Source of the DNA: UBA2357 sp041916775
GTDB lineage: Bacteria > Pseudomonadota > Gammaproteobacteria > Burkholderiales > Rhodocyclaceae
DNA: 64,000 nt
NCBI GenBank assembly: GCA_041916775.1
Contig: JAYRYZ010000004.1
Location: forward strand, 62,001 to 126,000
Direction of reading: 5' to 3'
In this document: positions 45,606 to 53,459 of the stretch, piece after piece
Numbering within the stretch: position 1 is the stretch's first letter
Layout: each line of letters begins with the position of its first letter
The notes under the pieces: generated by a model
What the model saw: the letters and a program-made list of their open reading frames with translations, nothing else
Databases searched by the model: none
Told to the model about the DNA's origin: nothing
Position numbers and translations under genes: made by a program

Positions 45606-46739
45606 ATGTCGGAAAAGAAACCAACGCGCGCCGCGCAGGGCGTGGCCTTACTCGGTGCCGCGCTCCTGCTCGGCGGTTGCGCCGGCAGCGGCGCGCTGCG
45701 GGCGGACGCCGAAGCCGGCGACTATCTCCTCACCGTGACCCGGCCGGGGCACCTGCAGGTGATCGACGCAGCCTCGCACAAGCTGCTGCGCCGCTGTGAC
45801 GTGCCCGGGCGCTTCGGCTCGGGCGCGCTCGCGCCGTCTCCGGACGGGCGCCGTGCCTATGTGCTGAGCAATGCCTGGGAGGATGTGGTCGGCTTCGATC
45901 TCGCGACCTGCGAGGTGGTGTTCTCGGCGAAGCAGTCCGCTGGGCCCGTGCATGTGAAGAGCTTCCAGTCGATCGCGGTGAGCCCGGACGGCAAGGAGCT
46001 CTACACGGTGAAGAACGCGGTGGAGCACAAGGCCGATCGCATGCAGGTGCTGGAGCCCCAGCTCGCGGTGTACAACATCGCCGACGGGCTGGGGGCGAAG
46101 CCGGTGCGGAGCTTCCCGGTGCCGCGGCGCATCACCAAGATCGCCGCCACCGGCACCGGCGAGGTCATCCTCGGCGGCGCCGACCTGCAGGCGATCGATG
46201 TGCACAGCGGCGCGATCCGCACCGTCAGCGCGCTCGCGAGCTGGGAGCGTGGCCCGGGCTGGGCGCCGCCGGACGCCTTCGCGATGCACTCGCAGGGCGA
46301 GCATGTGGGCGAATACGTGATGCCCTACGTGACCGCGCAGTTCAAGGACGACAAGCAGGATCCGGCGACGGCCGACTGGTGGTGGGGCATGAGCCGCGTC
46401 GATCTCGCGACCGGCAAGGCCGAACAGTCCGAGATTTTCCCGTTCGAGTTCATCGTGTTCACGATCGTGTCGGACCCGCGCGACCGCAACATCTTCTACG
46501 GCGCGTTCAACACTGTCTCCAAGCACGACGTGGCGAAGAAGGAGACGCTCGCCAAGGTGGATCTCGACCGCACCTACTACGCGATCAACATCTCGCGCGA
46601 CGGCAGGAAGCTCTATATAGGCGGTGGCAGCAACCAGATCTCGGTGCATGACTCCGAGACCCTGGCGCAGGTGGATACGATCACGCTGTCCGGCGACATG
46701 GCGACATCCGACCTGCGCATCGCGCACCGGGGGCGCTGA
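45606..46739 (+). CDS. qhpB: Quinohemoprotein amine dehydrogenase beta subunit (beta-propeller)
   Basis: The beta subunit is a seven-bladed propeller that cradles the gamma subunit near the quinone. The 377-residue product shows YVTN-type repeats (SPDGRRAYVLSNAWEDVVGF, VSPDGKELYTVKN, ISRDGRKLYIGGG). The start at 45606 follows GAGGAG; the earlier in-frame ATG (45588) overlaps qhpC by 4 nt and is the alternative. The N-terminus ends in LLLGGC (Cys25), a good lipobox, which suggests anchoring to a membrane. That is unexpected for an enzyme usually described as soluble periplasmic. Confidence 0.93.
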   Translation: MSEKKPTRAAQGVALLGAALLLGGCAGSGALRADAEAGDYLLTVTRPGHLQVIDAASHKLLRRCDVPGRFGSGALAPSPDGRRAYVLSNAWEDVVGFDLATCEVVFSAKQSAGPVHVKSFQSIAVSPDGKELYTVKNAVEHKADRMQVLEPQLAVYNIADGLGAKPVRSFPVPRRITKIAATGTGEVILGGADLQAIDVHSGAIRTVSALASWERGPGWAPPDAFAMHSQGEHVGEYVMPYVTAQFKDDKQDPATADWWWGMSRVDLATGKAEQSEIFPFEFIVFTIVSDPRDRNIFYGAFNTVSKHDVAKKETLAKVDLDRTYYAINISRDGRKLYIGGGSNQISVHDSETLAQVDTITLSGDMATSDLRIAHRGR

Positions 46740-46748
46740 ACGCTGCGG

Positions 46749-46772
46749 TCCGGCCGGGATTCGCCGGCCGGA
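46749..46772. terminator. GC-rich hairpin between convergent qhpB and DUF3617 genes
   Basis: TCCGGCCGG (46749-46757) and CCGGCCGGA (46764-46772) form a perfect 9-bp stem with a 6-nt loop, 10 nt after the qhpB stop. There is no T run, so any termination would be structural or factor-assisted. Confidence 0.4.
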
Positions 46773-46787
46773 GTGCGACCTCCGGAC

Positions 46788-47288
46788 TCAGTTGGGGCGC
46801 TGTGGCAGGTTCTTCATCATGTCGCCAAGATCCATGCCCATCATCTCGACGTCACCGGGCTTCTGGCCCGGCTTGCACGGGCCGACCCACTTCGCCTGCA
46901 TCTTCATCGTGGCCTTCTGCATGCCCTGCAGCGGCGGGTCGTAGGTCGAGACGATCTCACCTGCATAGTTTCTGGAGAAGTCACCGGTGAAGGCGCCCTT
47001 GACCGTGGCGCGGCTGCCTTCGGCCTGACATTCGCCCTCGAAGAGCACCCGGTTGGGGCCATCCATGCGGTACTGCTGCTTGCCGCACTCCATGTCCTGC
47101 TCCTGCATGGCGAGGTCGTCGCTGCGTTCGTCGATGCAGGTCTGGACGCTCATCGTCATGCCGCCCATCTCGACCATGGTGTTCGACATCTGCCACAAGC
47201 CCGGTTCGCGCTTGGGGAGGTCGGGTGGCAACTGCGCGAAGGCGGGCAGGGCGAGGGTGAGCAGGGTCGTCGCGATGGTAGGGCGCAT
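46788..47288 (-). CDS. DUF3617 family periplasmic protein
   Basis: The 166-residue protein has a signal peptide (about 1-19, MRPTIATTLLTLALPAFA) and the DUF3617 pattern REPGLWQMSNTM followed by paired cysteines (TCIDERSDD, ECGKQQYRMDG, GECQAEG, GPCKPGQ) that probably form disulphides. The family is common in betaproteobacteria and of unknown function. It is convergent with qhpB and separate from gatB (111 nt). An upstream extension of the frame has no signal peptide-like content. Confidence 0.85.
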   Translation of the reverse strand: MRPTIATTLLTLALPAFAQLPPDLPKREPGLWQMSNTMVEMGGMTMSVQTCIDERSDDLAMQEQDMECGKQQYRMDGPNRVLFEGECQAEGSRATVKGAFTGDFSRNYAGEIVSTYDPPLQGMQKATMKMQAKWVGPCKPGQKPGDVEMMGMDLGDMMKNLPQRPN

Positions 47289-47399
47289 GCTTCGTCTCCT
47301 TGGTGGTGGGCGGGGAGGGGCCGGATGCATCCGGCCCGCACATGTCATGTGTTGCAGGCGTGCCGGCATGCCATGAGCGCGACGCGCAGTCGGGGGCGG

Positions 47400-48857
47400 T
47401 CAGCCCTCCAGCTTGCGCTTCAGGATCTCGTTCACCTGCGCAGGGCTGGCCTTGCCGCGGCTCACCTTCATGACCTGGCCGACCAGGGCGTTGAAGGCCT
47501 TATCCTTGCCGGCGCGGAACTCGTCCACCGACTTCTGGTTGGCGGCGAGCACCTCGTCGATCATAGCCTCGATCGCGCCGCTGTCGGTGACCTGGCGCAG
47601 GCCCTGCTGGTCGATGATCGCATCGGCGCTGGCGCCCTCGCCATTCCACAGTGCCTCGAACACCTTCTTGCCGATGTTGTTGGAGATGGTGGCGTCGGCG
47701 ATGCGCGCGACCAACCCGGCGAGTTGCTGCGGGCTCACTGGCGAGGCGCTCACGTCCAGCTCGGCCTTGTTGAGGCGCGCGGCGAGATCGCCCATCACCC
47801 AGTTTGCGCAAGGCTTGGCGAGTGAGGTGCCGGCGGCCTCGACCGTGGCCTGGTAGTAGGCGGCGAGCTCGCGCGAGGCGGTGAGTGTGGCCGCGTCGTA
47901 GGCAGACAGGCCGAAGCTGTCGATGAAGCGCTGGCGCATCGCCGCGGGCAGCTCGGGCAGGGTGGCGCGCACCGCGGCGATCCACTCCGGCGAGATCACC
48001 AGCGGCAGCAGGTCGGGGTCGGGGAAGTAGCGGTAGTCGTGCGCGTCTTCCTTGGTGCGCATCACCCGCGTCTCGCCGCGCTCAGGGTCGAACAGCACGG
48101 TGGCCTGCTGGATGCGGCCGCCGTCCTCGAGGGTGTCGATCTGCCACTGGATCTCGTAGTCGATCGCCTGCTGCAGGAAGCGGAAGGAGTTGAGGTTCTT
48201 GATCTCGCGTCGGGTGCCGAGCGGTGCGCCGGGGCGGCGTACCGACACGTTGGCGTCGCAGCGGAAGGAGCCTTCCTGCATGTTGCCGTCGCAGATCTCG
48301 ATCCAGCGCACCAGCGCATGCAGGCTGCGCGCGTACGCGACTGCCTCGGCGGAGGAGGACATGTCCGGCTCGGAGACGATCTCCAGCAGCGGCGTGCCGG
48401 CGCGGTTGAGGTCGATGCCGCTCATGCCGTGGAAGTCCTCGTGCAGGCTCTTGCCGGCGTCTTCCTCGAGGTGTGCGCGGGTGAGGCGCACCGTCTTCTC
48501 GTAGGCCTTCTCCCCTTCGCCGACGCGGATCAAGAGCGCGCCGCCCTGCACCACCGGCAGCTCGAACTGGCTGATCTGGTAGCCCTTGGGGAGGTCGGGG
48601 TAGAAGTAGTTCTTGCGCGCGAAGATGCTGCGTGGTGCAACCTCGGCGCCGATCGCGAGGCCGAAGCGGATCGCCCGCTCGACCGCGCCGCGGTTCAGCA
48701 CCGGCAGCACGCCGGGCAGGGCGAGGTCCACCGCGCTGGCCTGGCGGTTGGGTTCGGCGCCGAAGGCGGTCGAGGCGCCGGAGAAGATCTTGGAGACGGT
48801 GGTGAGCTGGGCATGGACTTCGAGTCCGATCACCACTTCCCAGTCGTTTCTGCTCAT
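47400..48857 (-). CDS. gatB: Asp-tRNA(Asn)/Glu-tRNA(Gln) amidotransferase subunit B
   Basis: GatB activates the misacylated Glu-tRNA(Gln) or Asp-tRNA(Asn) with ATP so that ammonia from GatA can amidate it. The 485-residue product has the family start WEVVIGLEVHAQLTT (residues 6-20), the motif KNYFYPDLPKGYQISQFE near residue 85 and RCDANVSVRRPG near residue 203. The C-terminal YqeY-like domain has ASPAQVNEILKRKL. It is last in gatCAB and starts 20 nt after the gatA stop. Confidence 0.97.
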   Translation of the reverse strand: MSRNDWEVVIGLEVHAQLTTVSKIFSGASTAFGAEPNRQASAVDLALPGVLPVLNRGAVERAIRFGLAIGAEVAPRSIFARKNYFYPDLPKGYQISQFELPVVQGGALLIRVGEGEKAYEKTVRLTRAHLEEDAGKSLHEDFHGMSGIDLNRAGTPLLEIVSEPDMSSSAEAVAYARSLHALVRWIEICDGNMQEGSFRCDANVSVRRPGAPLGTRREIKNLNSFRFLQQAIDYEIQWQIDTLEDGGRIQQATVLFDPERGETRVMRTKEDAHDYRYFPDPDLLPLVISPEWIAAVRATLPELPAAMRQRFIDSFGLSAYDAATLTASRELAAYYQATVEAAGTSLAKPCANWVMGDLAARLNKAELDVSASPVSPQQLAGLVARIADATISNNIGKKVFEALWNGEGASADAIIDQQGLRQVTDSGAIEAMIDEVLAANQKSVDEFRAGKDKAFNALVGQVMKVSRGKASPAQVNEILKRKLEG

Positions 48858-48877
48858 GCTGTCAATCCGTGTGGTGG

Positions 48878-50353
48878 TCAGTCGGCGAGCGCGGGGCGGC
48901 GGGTATGCCAGTCGGTCGCCTGCTGGAAGCGGTGCGCGGTGTTCAAGAGGCGCGCCTCGGAGAAATAGTTGCCGACGAGCTGCAGGCCCACCGGCAGGCC
49001 GTCGCTGCCGAAGCCGCAGGGGTGCGACAGGCCGGGCAGGCCGGCGAGGTTGAGCGAGATGGTGTAGATGTCCGACAGGTACATCTGCACGGGGTCGTCG
49101 GATTTCTCGCCGATGCCCCAGGCGGTGGTCGGGCTGGTCGGGCCGGCGATCACGTCGCAGGCCTCGAAGGCGCGCTGGAAATCCTCGGCGATGAGGCGGC
49201 GCAGCTTCTGCGCCTGCAGGTAGTAGGCGTCGTAGTAGCCGTGCGAGAGCACATAGGTGCCAACCAGGATGCGGCGCTGCACTTCGGCGCCGAAGCCTTC
49301 GGCGCGGCTCTTGCGGTACATGTCGTCGAGGTCGGTGTAGTCCGCCGCGCGGTGGCCGTAGCGCACGCCGTCGAAGCGCGACAGGTTGCTCGAGGCCTCC
49401 GCCGGGGCGATCACGTAATAGGCGGGGATCGCCAGCCGTGCGTTCGGCAGCGACACCTCAACGGTCACCGCGCCGAGTGCGCGATAGGTATCGAGCGCGG
49501 TCTCCACGCCGGCGCGCACGTCATCCGCCATGCCTTCGCCGAAGTACTCGCGTGGCAGGCCGATGCGCAGGCCGGCGAGCGGCTTGTCGCCTTCGACGGA
49601 TGCATCGATGAGCCGGGCGTAGTCCTCTGCCGGACGCTCCAGGCTGGTGGAGTCGCGCGCATCGAAGCCCGCCATCGCGCAGAGGAGCCGTGCCGCATCC
49701 GCCGCGCTGGCGCCGAAGGCGCCGCCCTGATCGAGCGACGAGGCGTAGGCGATCATGCCGTAGCGCGACACCGCGCCGTAGGTGGGTTTGATGCCGGTGA
49801 TGCCGCACAGCGCCGCGGGCTGGCGTACCGAGCCGCCGGTGTCGGTGCCGGTGGCGATCGGCACCATGCGCGCCGCCACCGCGATCGCCGAGCCGCCCGA
49901 CGAGCCGCCGGGGATGCGCTCGGTGTTCCAGGGGTTGCGTGCCGGGCCGTAATGCGAGTTCTCGTTGGAGGAGCCCATCGCGAACTCGTCCATGTTGGTC
50001 TTGCCGAGCATCACTGCGCCGGCGGCGCGCAGCTGGCTCACCACATGGGCGTCGTAGGGGCTGACGAAGTTCGACAGCATGCGCGAGCCGCAGGTGGTGA
50101 GCACGCCCTCGGTGCAGAAGACGTCCTTGTGCGCGAGCGGGATGCCGGTGAGCGGCCCCGCCTCGCCGCGCGCGATGCGCGCATCGGCCGCCCGTGCTGC
50201 GGCGAGTGCGCCGTCGGCATCCACGGTGATGAAGGCGTTGAGCTGCGGATTGAGGCGGGCGATGCGGTCGAGGAAGAGCTGTGCGAGCTCCACACTGGAG
50301 ACCTGGCGCTGGTCGAGCGCATGGCGAAGTTCGGTGAGGCTGGCGTTGATCAT
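48878..50353 (-). CDS. gatA: Asp-tRNA(Asn)/Glu-tRNA(Gln) amidotransferase subunit A
   Basis: GatA hydrolyses glutamine and channels ammonia to GatB. The 491-residue amidase has the Ser-cisSer-Lys catalytic triad at Lys76 (LAHKDVF), Ser151 (GGSSGGSAIAV) and Ser175 (TDTGGSVRQPAALCG). Length is normal. It lies between gatC (72 nt) and gatB. Confidence 0.97.
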   Translation of the reverse strand: MINASLTELRHALDQRQVSSVELAQLFLDRIARLNPQLNAFITVDADGALAAARAADARIARGEAGPLTGIPLAHKDVFCTEGVLTTCGSRMLSNFVSPYDAHVVSQLRAAGAVMLGKTNMDEFAMGSSNENSHYGPARNPWNTERIPGGSSGGSAIAVAARMVPIATGTDTGGSVRQPAALCGITGIKPTYGAVSRYGMIAYASSLDQGGAFGASAADAARLLCAMAGFDARDSTSLERPAEDYARLIDASVEGDKPLAGLRIGLPREYFGEGMADDVRAGVETALDTYRALGAVTVEVSLPNARLAIPAYYVIAPAEASSNLSRFDGVRYGHRAADYTDLDDMYRKSRAEGFGAEVQRRILVGTYVLSHGYYDAYYLQAQKLRRLIAEDFQRAFEACDVIAGPTSPTTAWGIGEKSDDPVQMYLSDIYTISLNLAGLPGLSHPCGFGSDGLPVGLQLVGNYFSEARLLNTAHRFQQATDWHTRRPALAD

Positions 50354-50425
50354 GATCTGGGTATGCCTGATGGAACGTGGCGGTGCCTGGCTACAGGCGC
50401 CCGCATGCCGTGAACGGGGCGGTGC

Positions 50426-50713
50426 TTACTCGATGACCTTGGGCACCAGGTAGAGCCCGGCCTCGGTGCTGGGTGCGATGCGCTGGTAGGCGTCGCGGAG
50501 GTCGGCCTCGGTGACGGCGTCCGGGCGCAGGCGCTGGGCGACGTCCTGTGGATGACTCATCGGCGCAACGCCGGTGGTATCGACCGACTGCATCTCCTCG
50601 ATCAGCGCGAAAATGCCATTGAGTTTGTTGCGGGTGGCGTCGGCCTGGGCTTCGTCAAGCTGCAGGCGGGCGAGGGTGGCGATGCGCTGGATTTGTTCGC
50701 TGGTAAGGGACAT
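50426..50713 (-). CDS. gatC: Asp-tRNA(Asn)/Glu-tRNA(Gln) amidotransferase subunit C
   Basis: GatC is the small clamp that wraps around GatA and stabilises the complex. The 95-residue product starts LTSEQIQRIATLARLQLDE (residues 3-21) and contains VAPMSHPQDVAQRLRPD, both family landmarks. The first gene of gatCAB, divergent from mreB across a 124-nt gap. Confidence 0.95.
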   Translation of the reverse strand: MSLTSEQIQRIATLARLQLDEAQADATRNKLNGIFALIEEMQSVDTTGVAPMSHPQDVAQRLRPDAVTEADLRDAYQRIAPSTEAGLYLVPKVIE

Positions 50714-50730
50714 GTCGTAACAAAAGCTGC

Positions 50731-50759
50731 TTAATCCACAAAGATTTGTAGGTTATCAT
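50731..50759 (+). promoter_or_regulatory. Possible mreB promoter
   Basis: In the gatC-mreB gap, TATCAT (50754-50759) is a fair -10 with TTAATC (50731-50736) at 17 nt as a weak -35. It would start transcription about 70 nt before mreB. Read on the other strand the same spot gives TATGAT, a possible -10 for gatC. Confidence 0.3.
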
Positions 50760-50837
50760 ACCCGTTTTTCGTCAGGTCTGGCGGGCTGCGCCGCGCCCCT
50801 GCCTGACGCTCGATCTCACCGGTTTCGGAAAGTCTCC

Positions 50838-51881
50838 ATGTTCGGTTTCCTGCGTTCCTATTTCTCCAGCGACCTTGCCATCGATCTCGGCACCGCGAAC
50901 ACGCTCATCTACGTGCGCGGCAAGGGCATCGTGCTCGACGAGCCCTCGGTTGTCGCGATCCGCACCGAAGGCGGGCCCAACGCCAAGCGTACGATCCAGG
51001 CGGTGGGTGCGGCGGCCAAGCAGATGCTCGGCAAGACGCCGGGCAACATCACCGCGATCCGCCCGATGAAGGACGGCGTGATCGCCGATTTCGTCGTCAC
51101 CGAGCAGATGATCAAACAGTTCATCAAGAAGGTGCACGACTCGCGCATGTTCTCGCCCAGCCCGCGCATCATCATCTGCGTACCCTGCGGCTCCACCCAA
51201 GTTGAACGTCGCGCGATCCGCGACGCGGCGCTTGCGGCCGGCGCGAGCCAGGTATATCTGATCGAGGAGCCCATGGCGGCGGCGATCGGTGCCGGGCTGC
51301 CGGTCTCCGAGGCCACGGGTTCCATGGTGGTAGACATCGGCGGTGGCACCACCGAGGTCGGTGTGATCTCGCTCGGCGGCATGGTGTATAGCGGCTCCGT
51401 GCGGGTGGGCGGTGACAAGTTCGACGACTCCATCGTCAACTACATCCGCCGCAACTACGGCATGCTCATCGGCGACACCACCGCCGAGAACATCAAGAAG
51501 AGCATCGGCTCGGCCTTCCCCGGTTCGGAGGTGCGCGAGATCGAGGTGCGCGGCCGCAACCTCGCCGAAGGTATCCCGCGCAGCTTCACGATTTCCAGCA
51601 ACGAGATTCTCGAGGCGGTCACCGAGCCGCTGAACCAGATCGTCTCGGCGGTGAAGATCGCGCTGGAGCAGACCCCGCCGGAGCTCGGCGCGGACATCGC
51701 CGAGCGGGGCATGGTGCTCACCGGTGGCGGCGCGCTGCTGTCGGACCTCGACCGCCTGCTGATGGAGGAGACCGGCCTGCCGGTGTTCGTCGCCGACGAA
51801 CCCCTCACCTGCGTGGCGCGCGGCTGCGGCATGGCGCTCGAGAAAATGGACACCCTCGGCTCCATCTTCACTCCCGAGTAA
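50838..51881 (+). CDS. mreB: Rod shape-determining protein MreB
   Basis: MreB is the bacterial actin that guides lateral cell-wall synthesis. The 347-residue protein has the actin phosphate-1 loop IDLGTANTLIYVRGKGIVL (residues 14-32), phosphate-2 VVDIGGGTTEVGVISLGG near residue 165 and the adenosine loop LTGGGALLSDLD near 295. It starts the mreBCD-mrdA-rodA run and implies a rod-shaped cell. Confidence 0.98.
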   Translation: MFGFLRSYFSSDLAIDLGTANTLIYVRGKGIVLDEPSVVAIRTEGGPNAKRTIQAVGAAAKQMLGKTPGNITAIRPMKDGVIADFVVTEQMIKQFIKKVHDSRMFSPSPRIIICVPCGSTQVERRAIRDAALAAGASQVYLIEEPMAAAIGAGLPVSEATGSMVVDIGGGTTEVGVISLGGMVYSGSVRVGGDKFDDSIVNYIRRNYGMLIGDTTAENIKKSIGSAFPGSEVREIEVRGRNLAEGIPRSFTISSNEILEAVTEPLNQIVSAVKIALEQTPPELGADIAERGMVLTGGGALLSDLDRLLMEETGLPVFVADEPLTCVARGCGMALEKMDTLGSIFTPE

Positions 51882-51944
51882 GTCATGACGAATGGGCCGG
51901 TGTGCTTCATGCCCACCCGGCCACTCGTCTGTTGAGCAGCCCCG

Positions 51945-52919
51945 ATGTCGCTGGTTGGTCACCCGTCCCCGCCCGTCTTCAGCCGCGGCCCGTCCCGTCA
52001 CACCCGGTTGATGCTGCTGGTGCTCGTCTGCCTGATGATGCTGGTTGCGGACCTGCGCTTCCGCTATCTGGAGGTGGTTCGGCAGGGGCTCACCGTGGTC
52101 ATGCATCCGGTGCAGCTCGTCGCTTCGGCGCCGGTGGATTTCGTGCGCAATGCGGCCGTCTATTTCGCCACCTTGGTCGAGGTTCAGATGGAGAACGCCG
52201 AGCTGCGGCGCAACCAACTGCAGGCGGCGCAGCGGCTGCTGCGCTTCGAGGCACTGGAACGCGAGAACGCCGAGTTGCGCCGTGTGCTCGGTATGGCCGA
52301 GTCGCTGAAGGTGCGCAGCGTGGCGGCGGATATTCTCTACGATGCGCCGGATCCGTTCGCGCGCAAGGTCATCATCGACCGCGGTGCGGGCAGCGGGGTC
52401 GAGGCGGGCATGGCGGTGCTCGACGCCGACGGCATGATCGGCCAGGTCACGCGCGTCTACCCGGTGCAGGCGGAGGTGACGCTGCTATCCGACAAGAACC
52501 AGTCCGTACCGGTGCAGGTCGAGCGCAGCGCGCTGCGCGGCGTGCTCTTCGGCAACGGCAAGGGGCCGCTGGAACTGCGCTTCATCCTTGCCGACGCGGA
52601 TGTCCGGGTGGGTGACCGACTCGTGACCTCCGGTCTCGACGGGATCTTCCTGCCAGGGCTGCCGATCGCGACGGTGACGAGCGTTTCGCCGGATTCCGAT
52701 GGCTTCATGGATATCCTCGCCGAGCCGGCAGGCCGTGTGGATCGTGCGATACAGGTGCTGGTGCTCGGGCGTGACGCACGGCCGCAGGCCAGGCCCGATC
52801 CGGCCGACGCCTTGCCTGTGGCGCCAGAGCCCCTTCCCACGCCTGAGCCCACGCCTCAGCCGACCCCCGTGGTTACGCCGAAACCGGCGGCGAAGCCCGC
52901 CGCACGCAAGGGAGGCTGA
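51945..52919 (+). CDS. mreC: Rod shape-determining protein MreC
   Basis: MreC is a periplasmic, membrane-anchored scaffold that activates the PBP2-RodA synthase. The 324-residue product has one membrane helix (about 22-38), a coiled coil (about 85-115, ENAELRRNQLQAAQRLLRFE) and the beta-rich MreC domain (ILYDAPDPFARKVIIDRGAG, VSGLDGIFLPGLPIA-type core). A Pro/Thr-rich tail (about 285-324, PTPEPTPQPTPVVTPKP) probably spans peptidoglycan or is disordered. Ends 3 nt before mreD. Confidence 0.95.
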   Translation: MSLVGHPSPPVFSRGPSRHTRLMLLVLVCLMMLVADLRFRYLEVVRQGLTVVMHPVQLVASAPVDFVRNAAVYFATLVEVQMENAELRRNQLQAAQRLLRFEALERENAELRRVLGMAESLKVRSVAADILYDAPDPFARKVIIDRGAGSGVEAGMAVLDADGMIGQVTRVYPVQAEVTLLSDKNQSVPVQVERSALRGVLFGNGKGPLELRFILADADVRVGDRLVTSGLDGIFLPGLPIATVTSVSPDSDGFMDILAEPAGRVDRAIQVLVLGRDARPQARPDPADALPVAPEPLPTPEPTPQPTPVVTPKPAAKPAARKGG

Positions 52920-52922
52920 GCC

Positions 52923-53444
52923 ATGCAGCCCACGCATCGCTCGAACCGCATCCTGCAGCCGGCGAAGACCTGGTTCATCTACCTGTCGCTGATCGTGGCG
53001 CTGGTGCTGTGCTACATCCCGACCGGACGCACGCCCGGGGTGCCGGACTGGGTGGCGCTGGTGCTGATGTTCTGGTGCATCCGTGAGCCGCAGCGCATGG
53101 GTATGGGGGTGGCGTTCGTTGCCGGTATCCTGATCGACATCGGTCAGGGGGCGGCGATGGGGCAGCATGCGCTCGCGTACGTGATCCTGGCCTATCTGTC
53201 GGGTGCCGTCTCGCGTCGTCTGCTGTGGTTCGATTCGCCCCGTCAGGCGATCCACATCCTGCCGCTGCTGCTGCTTGCGCAGGGGATCATGGTGGTGGTG
53301 CGCCTGATCGCCGGGGCGGAGTTTCCAGGGTGGTGGTATTTCGCCTCCAGCATCTCGGGGGCGGCCCTGTGGGCGCCATTGAGCTTCATCCTGTTGCTGC
53401 CGCAGTATCGCCCCGTCGAACGTGACGACAACCGGCCGATCTGA
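52923..53444 (+). CDS. mreD: Rod shape-determining protein MreD
   Basis: MreD is an integral membrane partner of MreC. The 173 residues contain about five hydrophobic helices and the motif PDWVALVLMFWCIREPQRMG followed by GILIDIGQGAAMGQHAL, recognisable as MreD. The gene lies between mreC and mrdA; no anomaly was seen. Confidence 0.93.
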   Translation: MQPTHRSNRILQPAKTWFIYLSLIVALVLCYIPTGRTPGVPDWVALVLMFWCIREPQRMGMGVAFVAGILIDIGQGAAMGQHALAYVILAYLSGAVSRRLLWFDSPRQAIHILPLLLLAQGIMVVVRLIAGAEFPGWWYFASSISGAALWAPLSFILLLPQYRPVERDDNRPI

Positions 53445-53459
53445 CGTGTATCGATTGCA

